Under the pieces are notes generated by a model, which was given only the letters and a program-made list of their open reading frames with translations, ran no database searches and was not told the DNA's origin. Shown here one piece after another: positions 18,697-27,275 of a DNA stretch of 64,000 bases. The first letter of the stretch is position 1. Each line of letters begins with the position of its first letter. The DNA is from an uncultured Alphaproteobacteria bacterium (GTDB lineage Bacteria > Pseudomonadota > Alphaproteobacteria > UBA6615): NCBI GenBank assembly GCA_943787445.1, contig CALSML010000001.1:121408-185407 (forward strand). Reading direction: 5' to 3'. The position numbers and the translations under genes were made by a program.

Positions 18697-20180
18697 CGGG
18701 AACTCATGGGCTTGGCCGCGGGCGCGACCGTGTATCGCATCAGCTGCAGCAAATCGGTTCCGATGGCGCTGATGATGGTGCGGGCCAGCTCGTCGGCGAT
18801 GGTCTCGGCGTCACGTCCGGCAACCTGAATCACAGTGTGGGGAATGCGCAGCCGGTTGAGCAAGGCTTCCATGGCGGTTTGGTAGTCGCGGATTTCCTCC
18901 AGCGACAATTCCTGCTTGCGCGCGATCACGGCTTCGGGCCGGTCCACGATCAGAATGGCCCGCAGGGGTGCGCGCATCATCCGGCAGGTGAGATAGCCGA
19001 TCAGGGTGCCCAGCCGTCCGGCTGCCTTGCGGATGCCGAGCTTGAGAAACATGTCATAGACATAGCGGTCGAGGATCATGATCCGGTGGTCGAGATAACC
19101 CTGAAAGATCTTCCCGTTCAGGCTGCGGCCATAGTGGTGATAGCCGGTCACGGCCCGCCATCCCTCGCGGACAAATTCCGGTGCGGCGCGGTATCCGAAT
19201 TTCAGCACCGCACGCATGGGCGAAGTTTTTGCCGGTGTTGTTGCGGCGGGTTTGGCCGTTGCCGCTTTCACGGGGTTATCGGTCTTGTGCTTCCACGAGG
19301 TCACATGGTGAAACGCGTCCAGCCCGATCGGGTAGCCGGCGAACATGCCGCCCACCAGATCGCAGGCGGTGGATTTTCCGACGCCATCTGGGCCATGCAC
19401 GCTGATCAGGTACATTTCCTGTGACGACATCACATACAGGCGACGCAGCGCGGCAAGCCGCAGGCGATTGCGCCAGGACCGCGGAGGTGCAGCAGGTTTG
19501 GGCGGTTTGACGGTGACGCCCAACCGGTCCTGCCATGCTGTCAGGTCCTGCCCGGAACCCAGAATGGAATCGATCTCGGTGTCGTCCAGGCCCAGCTTGT
19601 CCCCCGTCAGGCGGCGGCTGTCGGGCGTCTCCCGCAAACAGTCTTCCAGCACCGGGCGGTAGCGGTCCAGATCGCTGCGGCGCAGGGCCTGCAGCAGGTT
19701 GATGGCGAACCGCCACGGGTTGGACGGGGCCGGCAATCCGGCGCTGCGTTCGATGACCATCTCGCGGGGCCGCAGGACGAAATCGCGCGCCAGCTTCTTG
19801 TGGGTGGCAATCTCGAAATAGGACCAGGTGCGATAGGCCGGAGCCTGATTCAGTTCCAGCACCAGAATGTTGATCCCGGCCGATCCCGTCTGCACCAGGC
19901 AGATCAGCCCGAGCCCGGTTGCGGTTTCCTCGAACACGCTGCGGCAGGATGGAAGGTCATCTTCCTCGGCCATCGCATCGATGTCGAAAGGCGCGTGCTC
20001 GGGCAGGCCCTCATAGTCGCGCACGACGACAAAGCTCGGTGCACGTCCCGGCCAGTCTGCGGCTGCCAGACGTTCATGGAACATCCGCATGCCGTCCGAA
20101 AACGGACGCTCGGTGCCCCAGGGCGTCTGTGTGTTAGGCGCGGGTTGCGTCAGTATCACGGTTGCGGAATTCGCGTTCAT
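18693..20180 (-). CDS. two-domain protein with C-terminal thymidylate-kinase-like P-loop
   Basis: 495 residues. The N-terminal 250 residues have no recognised motif. From about residue 250 the chain reads YLISVHGPDGVGKSTACDLV, a Walker A of the thymidylate-kinase type. An internal linker rich in Ala, Thr and Lys follows. Then IMILDRYVYDMFLKLG and RAILIVDRPEAVIARKQE match the DRY and the LID/arginine region of such kinases. Similar proteins occur in O-antigen loci, where they are thought to phosphorylate a sugar or other small molecule. The gene sits between a methyltransferase and a sugar O-methyltransferase, with an 18 nt gap upstream. Confidence 0.65.
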   Translation of the reverse strand: MNANSATVILTQPAPNTQTPWGTERPFSDGMRMFHERLAAADWPGRAPSFVVVRDYEGLPEHAPFDIDAMAEEDDLPSCRSVFEETATGLGLICLVQTGSAGINILVLELNQAPAYRTWSYFEIATHKKLARDFVLRPREMVIERSAGLPAPSNPWRFAINLLQALRRSDLDRYRPVLEDCLRETPDSRRLTGDKLGLDDTEIDSILGSGQDLTAWQDRLGVTVKPPKPAAPPRSWRNRLRLAALRRLYVMSSQEMYLISVHGPDGVGKSTACDLVGGMFAGYPIGLDAFHHVTSWKHKTDNPVKAATAKPAATTPAKTSPMRAVLKFGYRAAPEFVREGWRAVTGYHHYGRSLNGKIFQGYLDHRIMILDRYVYDMFLKLGIRKAAGRLGTLIGYLTCRMMRAPLRAILIVDRPEAVIARKQELSLEEIRDYQTAMEALLNRLRIPHTVIQVAGRDAETIADELARTIISAIGTDLLQLMRYTVAPAAKPMSSR

Positions 20181-20198
20181 GGGTGTGGCGGCTTCGCG

Positions 20199-21296
20199 TC
20201 AGCTCTTGCGCCGGAAACAGACATCGCTGGCCGGGCGCACATGGATCACCTCGCCGGTGGATGTCCGGGGCAGCAGGGACCGGGCGCTGCGGGTCTGCAG
20301 ACGTCCGGCAAGTTCGTGGTCGGGCAGCAGCCCGGCATAGTCATCGGTCTTGATGCTGACCTCTGTTTTGCGTTCGTCGAGGGCGCAGATGTAGATGTAG
20401 CGCGCCTTCCATCTGGTGAAATAGGACAGATAGGTTTCCACCGTGTCCTTGCGCATTTCGCCGAAGCCGGAATTGTGGGCCAGACCCACCCCGTCGAGTT
20501 CAAGGTGATCAATCTGCCAGGGGGCGATCAGGAAGATGCGGCCCTCTTTGGCTTTCAGCAGGGACGGATCGGCCTTGATCTCGGCATAGGTCGTGACCCG
20601 GTCACCGAAGATCGCCTGCAGCACCTGCTGCAGCACATAGAGCTGGGGCGGAATGTCGATCAGATAGACATTCAGATCGGTTTTGAGCTTGGCCAGAACT
20701 TCGACAAAAAGCCCGGCTCCGGGGCCCACCTCCACGTAGCTGTCGATCGTGTCGAAATCGATATGCTCGCGCATGTCCAGATAGCGCAGGAATGACAGCA
20801 GGAAATTCGTCGTATAGGGGCGTCCATCCATCTCCAGCGCATCCGAGGGTGCGCCCCGGACATTGGCTTCGATGCCGCTGAGTTCGTTGTCCGTGTCGCG
20901 GGCGCGGCACAGGGCTTCCAGCTGGATCAGAAACATGTTGCGCAGGCGCAGCTCGTCGGCCGCGCGCTTGGCCTGCCGCCCATAGTAGTTGATGCCCGGC
21001 CCGAAGCGCAGCTTCTGGGAGACCTTGTGCAGGAAGGCATGGGATAGGACAGACTGGCTGGCCTGCACCTCGTCGATATGGGGCCACCAGCTGCCGCCAC
21101 CGAAATTTGCCAGCGCTTTGCCCACCGGCTCGAAGGTGCGGAAGGTGTTCAGGTCGTTGGTGCGCAGCCAGTCCAGCGTCGCCTTCTGGTTGGCGGCCCA
21201 ATAGGGGCCGGAACCCAGATCACCGTCATAGGCGGCGAGATCGTCCATCATCTCGTCCAGCGCTGCCGGATTGTTCACTATCTTGTTTTCGCTCAC
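20199..21296 (-). CDS. putative sugar O-methyltransferase
   Basis: 365 residues from GTG 21296, chosen because a GAGGT Shine-Dalgarno lies just upstream and longer starts run into the preceding gene. Features: YVEVGPGAGLFVEVLAKLK near residue 190 as SAM motif I, VYLIDIPPQLYVLQQVLQAIFG after it, and HNSGFGEMRKDTVETYLSYF. This matches a family annotated as putative sugar O-methyltransferases in O-antigen and capsule loci. It would methylate a sugar hydroxyl during or after polymer assembly. Substrate unknown. Confidence 0.75.
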   Translation of the reverse strand: MSENKIVNNPAALDEMMDDLAAYDGDLGSGPYWAANQKATLDWLRTNDLNTFRTFEPVGKALANFGGGSWWPHIDEVQASQSVLSHAFLHKVSQKLRFGPGINYYGRQAKRAADELRLRNMFLIQLEALCRARDTDNELSGIEANVRGAPSDALEMDGRPYTTNFLLSFLRYLDMREHIDFDTIDSYVEVGPGAGLFVEVLAKLKTDLNVYLIDIPPQLYVLQQVLQAIFGDRVTTYAEIKADPSLLKAKEGRIFLIAPWQIDHLELDGVGLAHNSGFGEMRKDTVETYLSYFTRWKARYIYICALDERKTEVSIKTDDYAGLLPDHELAGRLQTRSARSLLPRTSTGEVIHVRPASDVCFRRKS

Positions 21297-21337
21297 ACCA
21301 ACCTCGTGACTATCTGCGTGTTTGGATTTCGCATGTG

Positions 21338-22582
21338 CTAGGCGCCGCCTTCGCTCGCCAGAATGTTCTCGACGACCGTCTGATAATGGGGAGGTGCCAC
21401 GTGGTACCCGGATTTGAAACTGAAGTTCGGGTGCAGCGGCTCGCGCTTCACCAGCCGCTTGAAGCGGATATCGTCCTTCCACTTCACGGCCGCAGTGGGC
21501 CAGTGGGAGCGCCGCGGGAAATTATGGGCGTGGATCGTGTCCATGATCGCATTTGCGCTGCGCAGCACGGCCGAGCCTTCATGGAACCAGTCGTGAACCG
21601 TATCGAGATGTTCGTCGATGGAATTCATCTGTGGCACATCCGGTGGTTCGCCGTTCAGCATCTCCAGCAGTTCCTCGAAGGAGCCCGGCAGCATGGCCAG
21701 TGTCTCGGACATGGCGGCCAGAGGTTCATCGGTGCGTCCCGACCCTTCGGTGATGCGCGCAATGTTCAGCAGTGGCACCTTCAGAAGATAGGCTTCCAGA
21801 AAGCTCGTCGAGGACGGCATCATGATGACGCGCTGGCGCGATGCCCAGTCGACGAAGTCGAGGGAGGCGTCGATCTCGATCTTCGGTGAAATATGTTCGC
21901 GTACGCAGTCATAGCCTTCCGGCGCTTCGAGCGGATGGGGCCGGATGCTGATCGGGATTTCGGTGTTCTCGGTCAGGAAGCGAACGACCTTGGCCACGAG
22001 TGCGAAGCTTTCGGCCTGCTTGATCACCGGCAGCAGGTTTTCTTCCTTTATCAGGGCAAAGATCGTCGGTCGGCCGTCAAAATAGTTCAGCTGGTGGAAC
22101 CGGCCTGTCACCCCGACGCCGGTGCGGGTCGAGGCGTCCTGCAGGTCCGGATTGTATTTGATCAGGTCGAGGCGCGGATTGCCGCACAGGAAGACCTTCC
22201 CCTCGTGATTCTGCTTGGGCATCAGTTCTTCGAACCAGGGCAGCATGCGCCGGCCCCAGACCAGAACCCGGTCGAGCTGTTCGTAGCGCTCCGGATTGCG
22301 GCTCAGATCCAGCACATAGCTGGTCTCCTTGCTCTGTGCGCCTTCCCCATGCAGGCAGATCAGTGCGGCTTCGGGCGCGCAGCGCTTGACCACATCAATC
22401 TGGGAATTGGTGTTGATCACCACGGCATGGGGGCGCCAGTGGGTCAGGATGTCCTGAAAGTTGCGCGAGCTCGCGACCAGAACCTCGCAGCCCTTCGCTT
22501 CGAGGACACGTGCCAGAACGATAGCGATGCCCACATCGCGCCGGAGAGTGAAGGCGCGGATTACAACCCTGTATTTGCTCAT
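21338..22582 (-). CDS. surface carbohydrate biosynthesis protein (GT-B-like)
   Basis: 414 residues. Motifs: an N-terminal Rossmann-like half with VVIRAFTLRRDVGIAIVLA and ICLHGEGAQ, then FLCGNPRLDLIKYNP near residue 150, and a C-terminal half with ISIRPHPLEAPEGYD and MMPSSTSFLEAYLLKVPLLNI. The pattern resembles the 'surface carbohydrate biosynthesis protein' group and CDP-glycerol transferase-like proteins, often next to nonulosonic acid genes. A nonulosonate transferase role is an inference. It lies 19 nt downstream of the GNAT gene. Confidence 0.65.
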   Translation of the reverse strand: MSKYRVVIRAFTLRRDVGIAIVLARVLEAKGCEVLVASSRNFQDILTHWRPHAVVINTNSQIDVVKRCAPEAALICLHGEGAQSKETSYVLDLSRNPERYEQLDRVLVWGRRMLPWFEELMPKQNHEGKVFLCGNPRLDLIKYNPDLQDASTRTGVGVTGRFHQLNYFDGRPTIFALIKEENLLPVIKQAESFALVAKVVRFLTENTEIPISIRPHPLEAPEGYDCVREHISPKIEIDASLDFVDWASRQRVIMMPSSTSFLEAYLLKVPLLNIARITEGSGRTDEPLAAMSETLAMLPGSFEELLEMLNGEPPDVPQMNSIDEHLDTVHDWFHEGSAVLRSANAIMDTIHAHNFPRRSHWPTAAVKWKDDIRFKRLVKREPLHPNFSFKSGYHVAPPHYQTVVENILASEGGA

Positions 22583-22601
22583 GACTGCCTATTGAAAATG
22601 G

Positions 22602-23225
22602 TTATCCGGTCGCCGGCTGGTCGGCGAGCTCGGCGAAGGTTTCGTAGAATTCTTCGGCGAAGAGACCGAATTCCAGAACATCGACATATTTACCATCGAT
22701 CAGCGCGGCATCCCGGAACTGCCCCTCGGGTTTGGCCCCCAGTTGCCGGGACTTGAAGGTCGAAGCCCGGTTGATGGCGTAGTTGCCGAGCGTGATCTTG
22801 CGCAGTTTCAGATTCTGGAACGCGAAGTGGATCAGCGCCTTTCCGGCATCCACGATCACACCCCGGCCCCAATAGTCTTTCTCGCCGATCAGGGTAGCGA
22901 CTTCCGCGACCCGTGCCCCCACATTGGTAACGCGCAGGGAAATATTGCCGACATGGTTGTCATCCTCGCGCATGAACACACCCTGCTGGAGGAGAACCGG
23001 TGAAGCATTCGCGTCATCCAGATAGGCGCGGATGTCGGCATGGGAGTAGGACCGGCCCCGGCGTTCGCTGTACCGGTTGATCTCGTCGTCATTCAGCCAG
23101 GCGTGATACCGGTCATGGGCGTCCGCGTGGTTCAGGGGACGCAGATAGACCTTCTCGCCCCGGATGCGCAGTTCCGCTCCGCCGGCCATCTCCAGCAGCG
23201 GTGTGGTGCCCAGTTCGCCGTTCAT
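22602..23225 (-). CDS. GNAT N-acyltransferase (RimJ/RimL-like)
   Basis: 207 residues. The LRPLNHADAHDRYHAWLND opening, VAEVATLIGEKDYWGRGVIVDAGKALI as the acyl-CoA pyrophosphate loop (with W-G-R-G in place of Q-x2-G-x-G/A) and the LRKITLGNYAINRAS strand identify an acetyltransferase of the RimJ/RimL type. It overlaps the acyl carrier protein gene by four bases (ATGA), so the pair is translationally coupled. I infer that it transfers an acyl group, perhaps from ACP, onto an aminosugar nitrogen. Confidence 0.8.
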   Translation of the reverse strand: MNGELGTTPLLEMAGGAELRIRGEKVYLRPLNHADAHDRYHAWLNDDEINRYSERRGRSYSHADIRAYLDDANASPVLLQQGVFMREDDNHVGNISLRVTNVGARVAEVATLIGEKDYWGRGVIVDAGKALIHFAFQNLKLRKITLGNYAINRASTFKSRQLGAKPEGQFRDAALIDGKYVDVLEFGLFAEEFYETFAELADQPATG

Positions 23226-23482
23226 GTCGCCCCGGTCCGCGCGGTCTGAATATAGGCCTCGATGCTGCGCACATTGCGGAAGATTTCCGGGTCGATGTCC
23301 TCATCGGCCACCGTGATTCCGTAGCGTTCTTCCATGAACTCGATGATCCCGACGATGCCGAAGGAATCGATCACGCCCGACCCGATCAGGTCCGTGTCCG
23401 GTTCGATCCTGGATACAGCGACCCCGGGCGGGATCGCATCTTCGAGATAGGTGATCAGGTCGTTCTGGATGTTGTCGGTCAA
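23222..23482 (-). CDS. acyl carrier protein
   Basis: 86 residues, typical ACP length, strongly acidic. The phosphopantetheine site is the serine in GSGVIDSFGIVGIIEF near residue 43, followed by the usual helix III and IV regions (VADEDIDPEIFRNVRSIEAYI). It is coupled by ATGA overlaps to GNAT genes on both sides. A dedicated ACP among aminosugar acyltransferases and with an acyl-AMP ligase in the same operon suggests carrier-bound delivery of a non-acetyl acyl group. Confidence 0.9.
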   Translation of the reverse strand: MTDNIQNDLITYLEDAIPPGVAVSRIEPDTDLIGSGVIDSFGIVGIIEFMEERYGITVADEDIDPEIFRNVRSIEAYIQTARTGAT

Positions 23483-23976
23483 GGCAGGTTCCTGGAGGTG
23501 CTCTCCGCCCCGGGGCTCTCACCGGTGTTGTGATACAGGCACACACCATCTTCGGCTGCCTGCAGCTGATAGCCGGTGCGTTCAAAGATGCGGCGCGACG
23601 CGTGGTTGTCTTCCCGGACGGTTGCAACAAGGCGATGAACGCCCAGAGCTGTGAAGGCGAGTGTGTTCGCCGCGGCCAGAATGGCCTGTCCGATTCCCTG
23701 ACCCCGATGGTCCGGGCTGACTGTGATGCTGACCTCGTATTCGCCCTCGGCGAAGGTGTCGAGGCGGACCGTGCCAACCGGCATATTCCCGTTTTCGGCA
23801 ATCAGAGGCGTGCGGGCGTCATCGGCCAGCGCATGGGCAAACCAGTTGATATGGTCGTCCCGTGTCACCGGCTCCGGGGTCAGGGACATGGCGATGGTCA
23901 CCGGGTCGTTGCGCCAGGCCAGCAAGAGATCGCTGTCGCCGGTTGTGGCATGGCGCAGTGTCACCGGCGCGCTCAA
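23479..23976 (-). CDS. PseH-like GNAT aminosugar N-acetyltransferase
   Basis: 165 residues from TTG 23976. The start is inferred from the TTGA overlap with the formyltransferase stop and an AGGG Shine-Dalgarno six bases upstream; a GTG at 23964 is the alternative. The opening LRHATTGDSDLLLAWRNDP with VTRDDHINWFAHAL is the pattern seen in PseH-type acetyltransferases. The CoA loop is VSPDHRGQGIGQAIL. It would acetylate the 4-amino group made by PseC, the step before PseG, or add another acyl group to a related sugar. It sits directly upstream of the ACP gene. Confidence 0.75.
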   Translation of the reverse strand: MSAPVTLRHATTGDSDLLLAWRNDPVTIAMSLTPEPVTRDDHINWFAHALADDARTPLIAENGNMPVGTVRLDTFAEGEYEVSITVSPDHRGQGIGQAILAAANTLAFTALGVHRLVATVREDNHASRRIFERTGYQLQAAEDGVCLYHNTGESPGAESTSRNLP

Positions 23977-24665
23977 GCGGCACCCTGGTTCAGGCGCTGG
24001 CGGGCGATTTCTAATTTGTCCTCCGGGATCGGTTGCCAGTAGTGACCGGCATCCGGGTCCTGCACGGTTAGGATGTTTGCCGGATCGTCGCCGGCGTCTT
24101 CCAGCAGGGTCAGGGCCGTGATCAGCACCCGGGCGCAATGGGCATAGAGATTGGCGCGCAGGTCGAAATAGTCCCAGTTGTCGGCGATGTCGTATCGGCC
24201 CTCAAAGATGATCGGTCCGGTATCAATCCCCGCATCGATGATATGGGCGGTCGCGTAGATATCGTCCTCATTGTAGAGCGCCCATTCCAGACAGGTGTTG
24301 CCCTTGTAGGCTGGCAGTCGTCCGGGATGTACATTGACGAAACCGATGCGCGGGGTTTCCAGCATGGCGGGTTTCAGAATGCCGATCCCGCCCTGAATGG
24401 CGATGTCGATCTCTGCAGCCCGCAGGCTGTCCCACAAGTCGTCCTCCGTCAGGGAGTCGTAGTGGGGAATGTTCAGCGCGGCGTCCGGCGCGGGTGGATT
24501 CCAGCGACCATCGGTTCGGTCCCGTTCGCGCGCGATCGAGGAATCCGACATCCGTCCTACTGAGGCAATCAGGTCCGGCGTCATGCCGGCGGATTGCAGC
24601 GCGTGCAGATATTCGCGACCGACAAAATTGTTGGCCTGAAACAGGAGGGCCGTGCGCAGGGGCAT
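23973..24665 (-). CDS. formyltransferase-family protein (aminosugar N-formyltransferase candidate)
   Basis: 230 residues. The C-terminal part carries FVNVHPGRLPAYKGNTCLEWALYN near residue 125 and AHIIDAGIDTGPII, the N10-formyltetrahydrofolate hydrolase/transferase core with the HPGxLPxYxG motif and the later Asp. The catalytic N-x-H-x-D arrangement is recognisable (N-V-H plus D-x-G-x-D-T-G). It would formylate the amino group of a nucleotide-linked aminosugar. It lacks the larger C-terminal OB domain of Fmt, as aminosugar formyltransferases often do. Five nt separate it from the amidotransferase gene. Confidence 0.8.
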   Translation of the reverse strand: MPLRTALLFQANNFVGREYLHALQSAGMTPDLIASVGRMSDSSIARERDRTDGRWNPPAPDAALNIPHYDSLTEDDLWDSLRAAEIDIAIQGGIGILKPAMLETPRIGFVNVHPGRLPAYKGNTCLEWALYNEDDIYATAHIIDAGIDTGPIIFEGRYDIADNWDYFDLRANLYAHCARVLITALTLLEDAGDDPANILTVQDPDAGHYWQPIPEDKLEIARQRLNQGAA

Positions 24666-24670
24666 TGGGT

Positions 24671-25834
24671 CTAGTTGTGGTCCCAGATATTGTCTTTGAT
24701 CCAGTCGCCATATTCATTCTGGACCCAGACCCGCAGATCGCGGAACCCGTCGGCGATGGTCTCCATCTCGTTGCGGTCCATTCCCACATAGTCGAGCCAG
24801 CGGGTGATGTCGCCGGGCACCACATGGTCGTACTGGCGCACGAGTTCGATACCCTCGGCACGGGTCAGAATGCCGTTCCGGATATCCCGGCAGGCATGGT
24901 CGGTGACGCGGCCATATCCGAACTTCACATACTTCATGTAGTCGTGAATGCCGTTGTCGTGGATGTTGTTCAGATTGGAATCCCGGGCATAGGTCCGGTC
25001 GAAGGGGATCGGGTTGGTCTCGAACCCGTACATGTCGATCATCGTCTGGGTGTGTTCGGCCTGGTTCCAGCCGAAGAAGTTGGAAATGAACACCCCGCGC
25101 ACATCGACCCGCTCGATCTCGTCATCGGTCGGGTATTTGGCCCAGAGCAAATCCTTTTCTTCCAGACCCTCCACGCCGACGAAGTCGTACCAGTCATAGC
25201 CGCGTAGCAGGTGTTCCACGCGATACTTGGCGGTGTATTCGACCATGTCCTTGTAGGAATGCATGCCGCCCATATTCATGAAGCCATGCTCGCCCCAGAT
25301 CACCAGCGAGATGTTGAACTTCACCGCGATTTGAACCGGGACGGCATTGATGCCCATATGGGCATGCATGTCCGGGTCACCCATTTTCTTCAGCCCGGCG
25401 CGATTGAGTTTCTTCAGGGTCTCGACGCTGGCGGTGAAGTGATAATGGTCGCAGCCGAAGACATCGCGCATGCGCTGGATGTTCCGCATGCCGACATCGG
25501 TGTGGTTGTTTTCCCCATAGGTCACCAGCAGCGGGTTCATCCCGTAAACCTTGGTGAGCAGGTGAATCTGGTAGAAGCTGTCCTTGCCGCCGCTGACCGG
25601 GATCAGACAGTCGTAATTGCTGCCATCGGGTGAGCGGTAGTCATCACACAGATCGCGGAACAGTTCCTCCCGTGCGGCCCAGTTGACGGTCGCCTGCTCT
25701 TCATGGGTGCGACATCCGCTGCACATACCTTCCTCATCGAAGACAATGGCGGCAGCCGAGGCGGCGGGATAGACGCAACGTGTGCAGTACTGCATGCGCG
25801 GCGGCGTGACGCGTGGTTCGAACGTACCGGTCAT
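24671..25834 (-). CDS. N-acetyl sugar amidotransferase (PseA/WbpG-like)
   Basis: 387 residues. A zinc-type N-terminus has CTRCVYP and CSGCRTHEEQ (two CxxC pairs). The ATP-PPi loop is LIPVSGGKDSFYQIHLL near residue 80, followed by GENNHTDVGMRNI and VIWGEHGFMN. This is the family that converts an acetamido sugar into an acetamidino sugar with ammonia supplied by HisH/HisF-like partners. Both partners are encoded immediately upstream. The amidino acceptor could be a nonulosonic acid or a diamino-uronic acid; the sequence does not decide. Confidence 0.88.
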   Translation of the reverse strand: MTGTFEPRVTPPRMQYCTRCVYPAASAAAIVFDEEGMCSGCRTHEEQATVNWAAREELFRDLCDDYRSPDGSNYDCLIPVSGGKDSFYQIHLLTKVYGMNPLLVTYGENNHTDVGMRNIQRMRDVFGCDHYHFTASVETLKKLNRAGLKKMGDPDMHAHMGINAVPVQIAVKFNISLVIWGEHGFMNMGGMHSYKDMVEYTAKYRVEHLLRGYDWYDFVGVEGLEEKDLLWAKYPTDDEIERVDVRGVFISNFFGWNQAEHTQTMIDMYGFETNPIPFDRTYARDSNLNNIHDNGIHDYMKYVKFGYGRVTDHACRDIRNGILTRAEGIELVRQYDHVVPGDITRWLDYVGMDRNEMETIADGFRDLRVWVQNEYGDWIKDNIWDHN

Positions 25835-25852
25835 CGGATTTCTTCTCTCAGC

Positions 25853-26653
25853 TCAGATGTCATTGGGGTAACGCACGTTATAGCCGCGCCGGTGCAGTTG
25901 CTTCTTGGCGCGCTTGTAGGCGTTCTCGGTGAAATGAAAAATATTGCCCGCGGCCACGGCGCTGGCGTGACCCTTGTCGATCCCGGGCCGGAAATGCTCG
26001 AAGGTTCCCACACCGCCACAGGCGATCACGGGGATTCTGACGGCCGCCGCCATCGCGCTGATGATGTCCGTGTCATAGCCTTCGGCGCTGCCGTCCCGGT
26101 CGATGGAATTCAGCATGATCTCACCGGCCCCGCGCTCCTCGGCCTGTCGTGCATAGGCCAGCGGGTCGTCATCCACACGGGTGCGCCCCTGATCCACATA
26201 CATGGCGTGTCCGTCGCCCTCGCGATGCACGTCGATGCCCACGACCATGGCCTGGCTGCCGTATTTCTCCGCCACTTCGGTCACCAGTCCGGGCTGGTGA
26301 TAGGCCTGTGAATTGATCAGTACCTTGTCGGCGCCGTTGTGAATGAAACTGTCCACATCCTCGATGGATTTGATGCGCCCGCCAAAGGTGAGCGGCATGA
26401 AGGCACTTTTGGAAATCTGTCGCAGGATGCCGATCACGTCATCGGCGCCCTTGAGTTTCATGTCGTCGCGCCGCAGGTCGTAGTCGCCGTCCCGGGTGAT
26501 GTCGATATAGACCAGTTCGTCCGCCAGCCAGTCATTGAGCCGTTCCAGCTGATTGATCGGGTTGCCGATCACCTTGAACTCACGAAACCCTTCGCTACGC
26601 ACGATCAGGCCGTTCATCAGATACAGCACCGGGATGATCCGTGTTTTCAGCAT
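25853..26653 (-). CDS. HisF-like ammonia-channel subunit of the amidotransferase system
   Basis: 266 residues from ATG 26653 (MLKTRIIPVLYLMNG), which replaces the more usual HisF start of KRIIPCLDV. The (beta/alpha)8 barrel retains LTFGGRIKSIEDVDSFI, GADKVLINSQAY, and IDRDGSAEGYD, so the phosphate-binding loops are recognisable. The first catalytic aspartate position (CLD in histidine biosynthesis) reads VLY here, suggesting that it no longer makes imidazole glycerol phosphate. With HisH next door it would form a dedicated ammonia-producing pair for the PseA/WbpG-like enzyme. Confidence 0.85.
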   Translation of the reverse strand: MLKTRIIPVLYLMNGLIVRSEGFREFKVIGNPINQLERLNDWLADELVYIDITRDGDYDLRRDDMKLKGADDVIGILRQISKSAFMPLTFGGRIKSIEDVDSFIHNGADKVLINSQAYHQPGLVTEVAEKYGSQAMVVGIDVHREGDGHAMYVDQGRTRVDDDPLAYARQAEERGAGEIMLNSIDRDGSAEGYDTDIISAMAAAVRIPVIACGGVGTFEHFRPGIDKGHASAVAAGNIFHFTENAYKRAKKQLHRRGYNVRYPNDI

Positions 26654-26663
26654 CGGCCTCGGG

Positions 26664-27275
26664 TCAGACCTTCGCGAAATTGTCGAGGACCGCAAGGCCC
26701 ACGCGTGCGCTTTTTTCCGGATGGAACTGCGCGCCGAAAATATGGTCGCGCTGCACCGCGGCTGTAACGGGGCCGCCATAGTCGACCGTGGCCACGATGT
26801 CTGAGGGATCGGTCGGCAACAGCTGATAGGAGTGCACGAAGTAACAGCTGGTATCGCCTTCGATATTGGCAAACAGCTGTGCGTTGTCCTTCAGCACCAG
26901 TTCGTTCCAGCCGATCTGGGGCAGGCGCAGATCCGATGATCCCCGTGGAATGATTTCGACCCGACCGGAAATCCAGCCGAGCCCGGCGCAGTCACCGAAC
27001 TCCGTTCCGGTCTCGGCCAGCAACTGCATGCCCAGACAAATCCCGAGCACCGGTTTGCCCTTCTCGCGCACCTGGTCGTTCAGGGCATCGAGAAACCCGC
27101 TCGTCGAGAGCCGCGTCATGGCGGCCGGGAAGGCTCCCACGCCGGGCAGAATGATCCGATCCGCCTTGTCCAGATCTTCGGGCGCGCTGGCGATCAGCGG
27201 CGTGTGCCCGAGATGTTCGAGCGCGTTGCACACCGAGCCGATATTGCCCATGCCGAAGCTGACGACGCCGATCAC
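26664..27275 (-). CDS. HisH-like glutaminase subunit of the amidotransferase system
   Basis: 203 residues. The glutaminase nucleophile lies in PVLGICLGMQLL near residue 80, and the His/Glu pair in FGAQFHPEKS near residue 183, so a complete class I triad is present. The N-terminus MIGVVSFGMGNIGSVCNALEHLG and the PGVGAFPAAM oxyanion region match HisH. It would hydrolyse glutamine and channel ammonia through the HisF-like partner. Its start overlaps the stop of the tandem amidohydrolase gene by ATGA. Confidence 0.88.
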   Translation of the reverse strand: MIGVVSFGMGNIGSVCNALEHLGHTPLIASAPEDLDKADRIILPGVGAFPAAMTRLSTSGFLDALNDQVREKGKPVLGICLGMQLLAETGTEFGDCAGLGWISGRVEIIPRGSSDLRLPQIGWNELVLKDNAQLFANIEGDTSCYFVHSYQLLPTDPSDIVATVDYGGPVTAAVQRDHIFGAQFHPEKSARVGLAVLDNFAKV

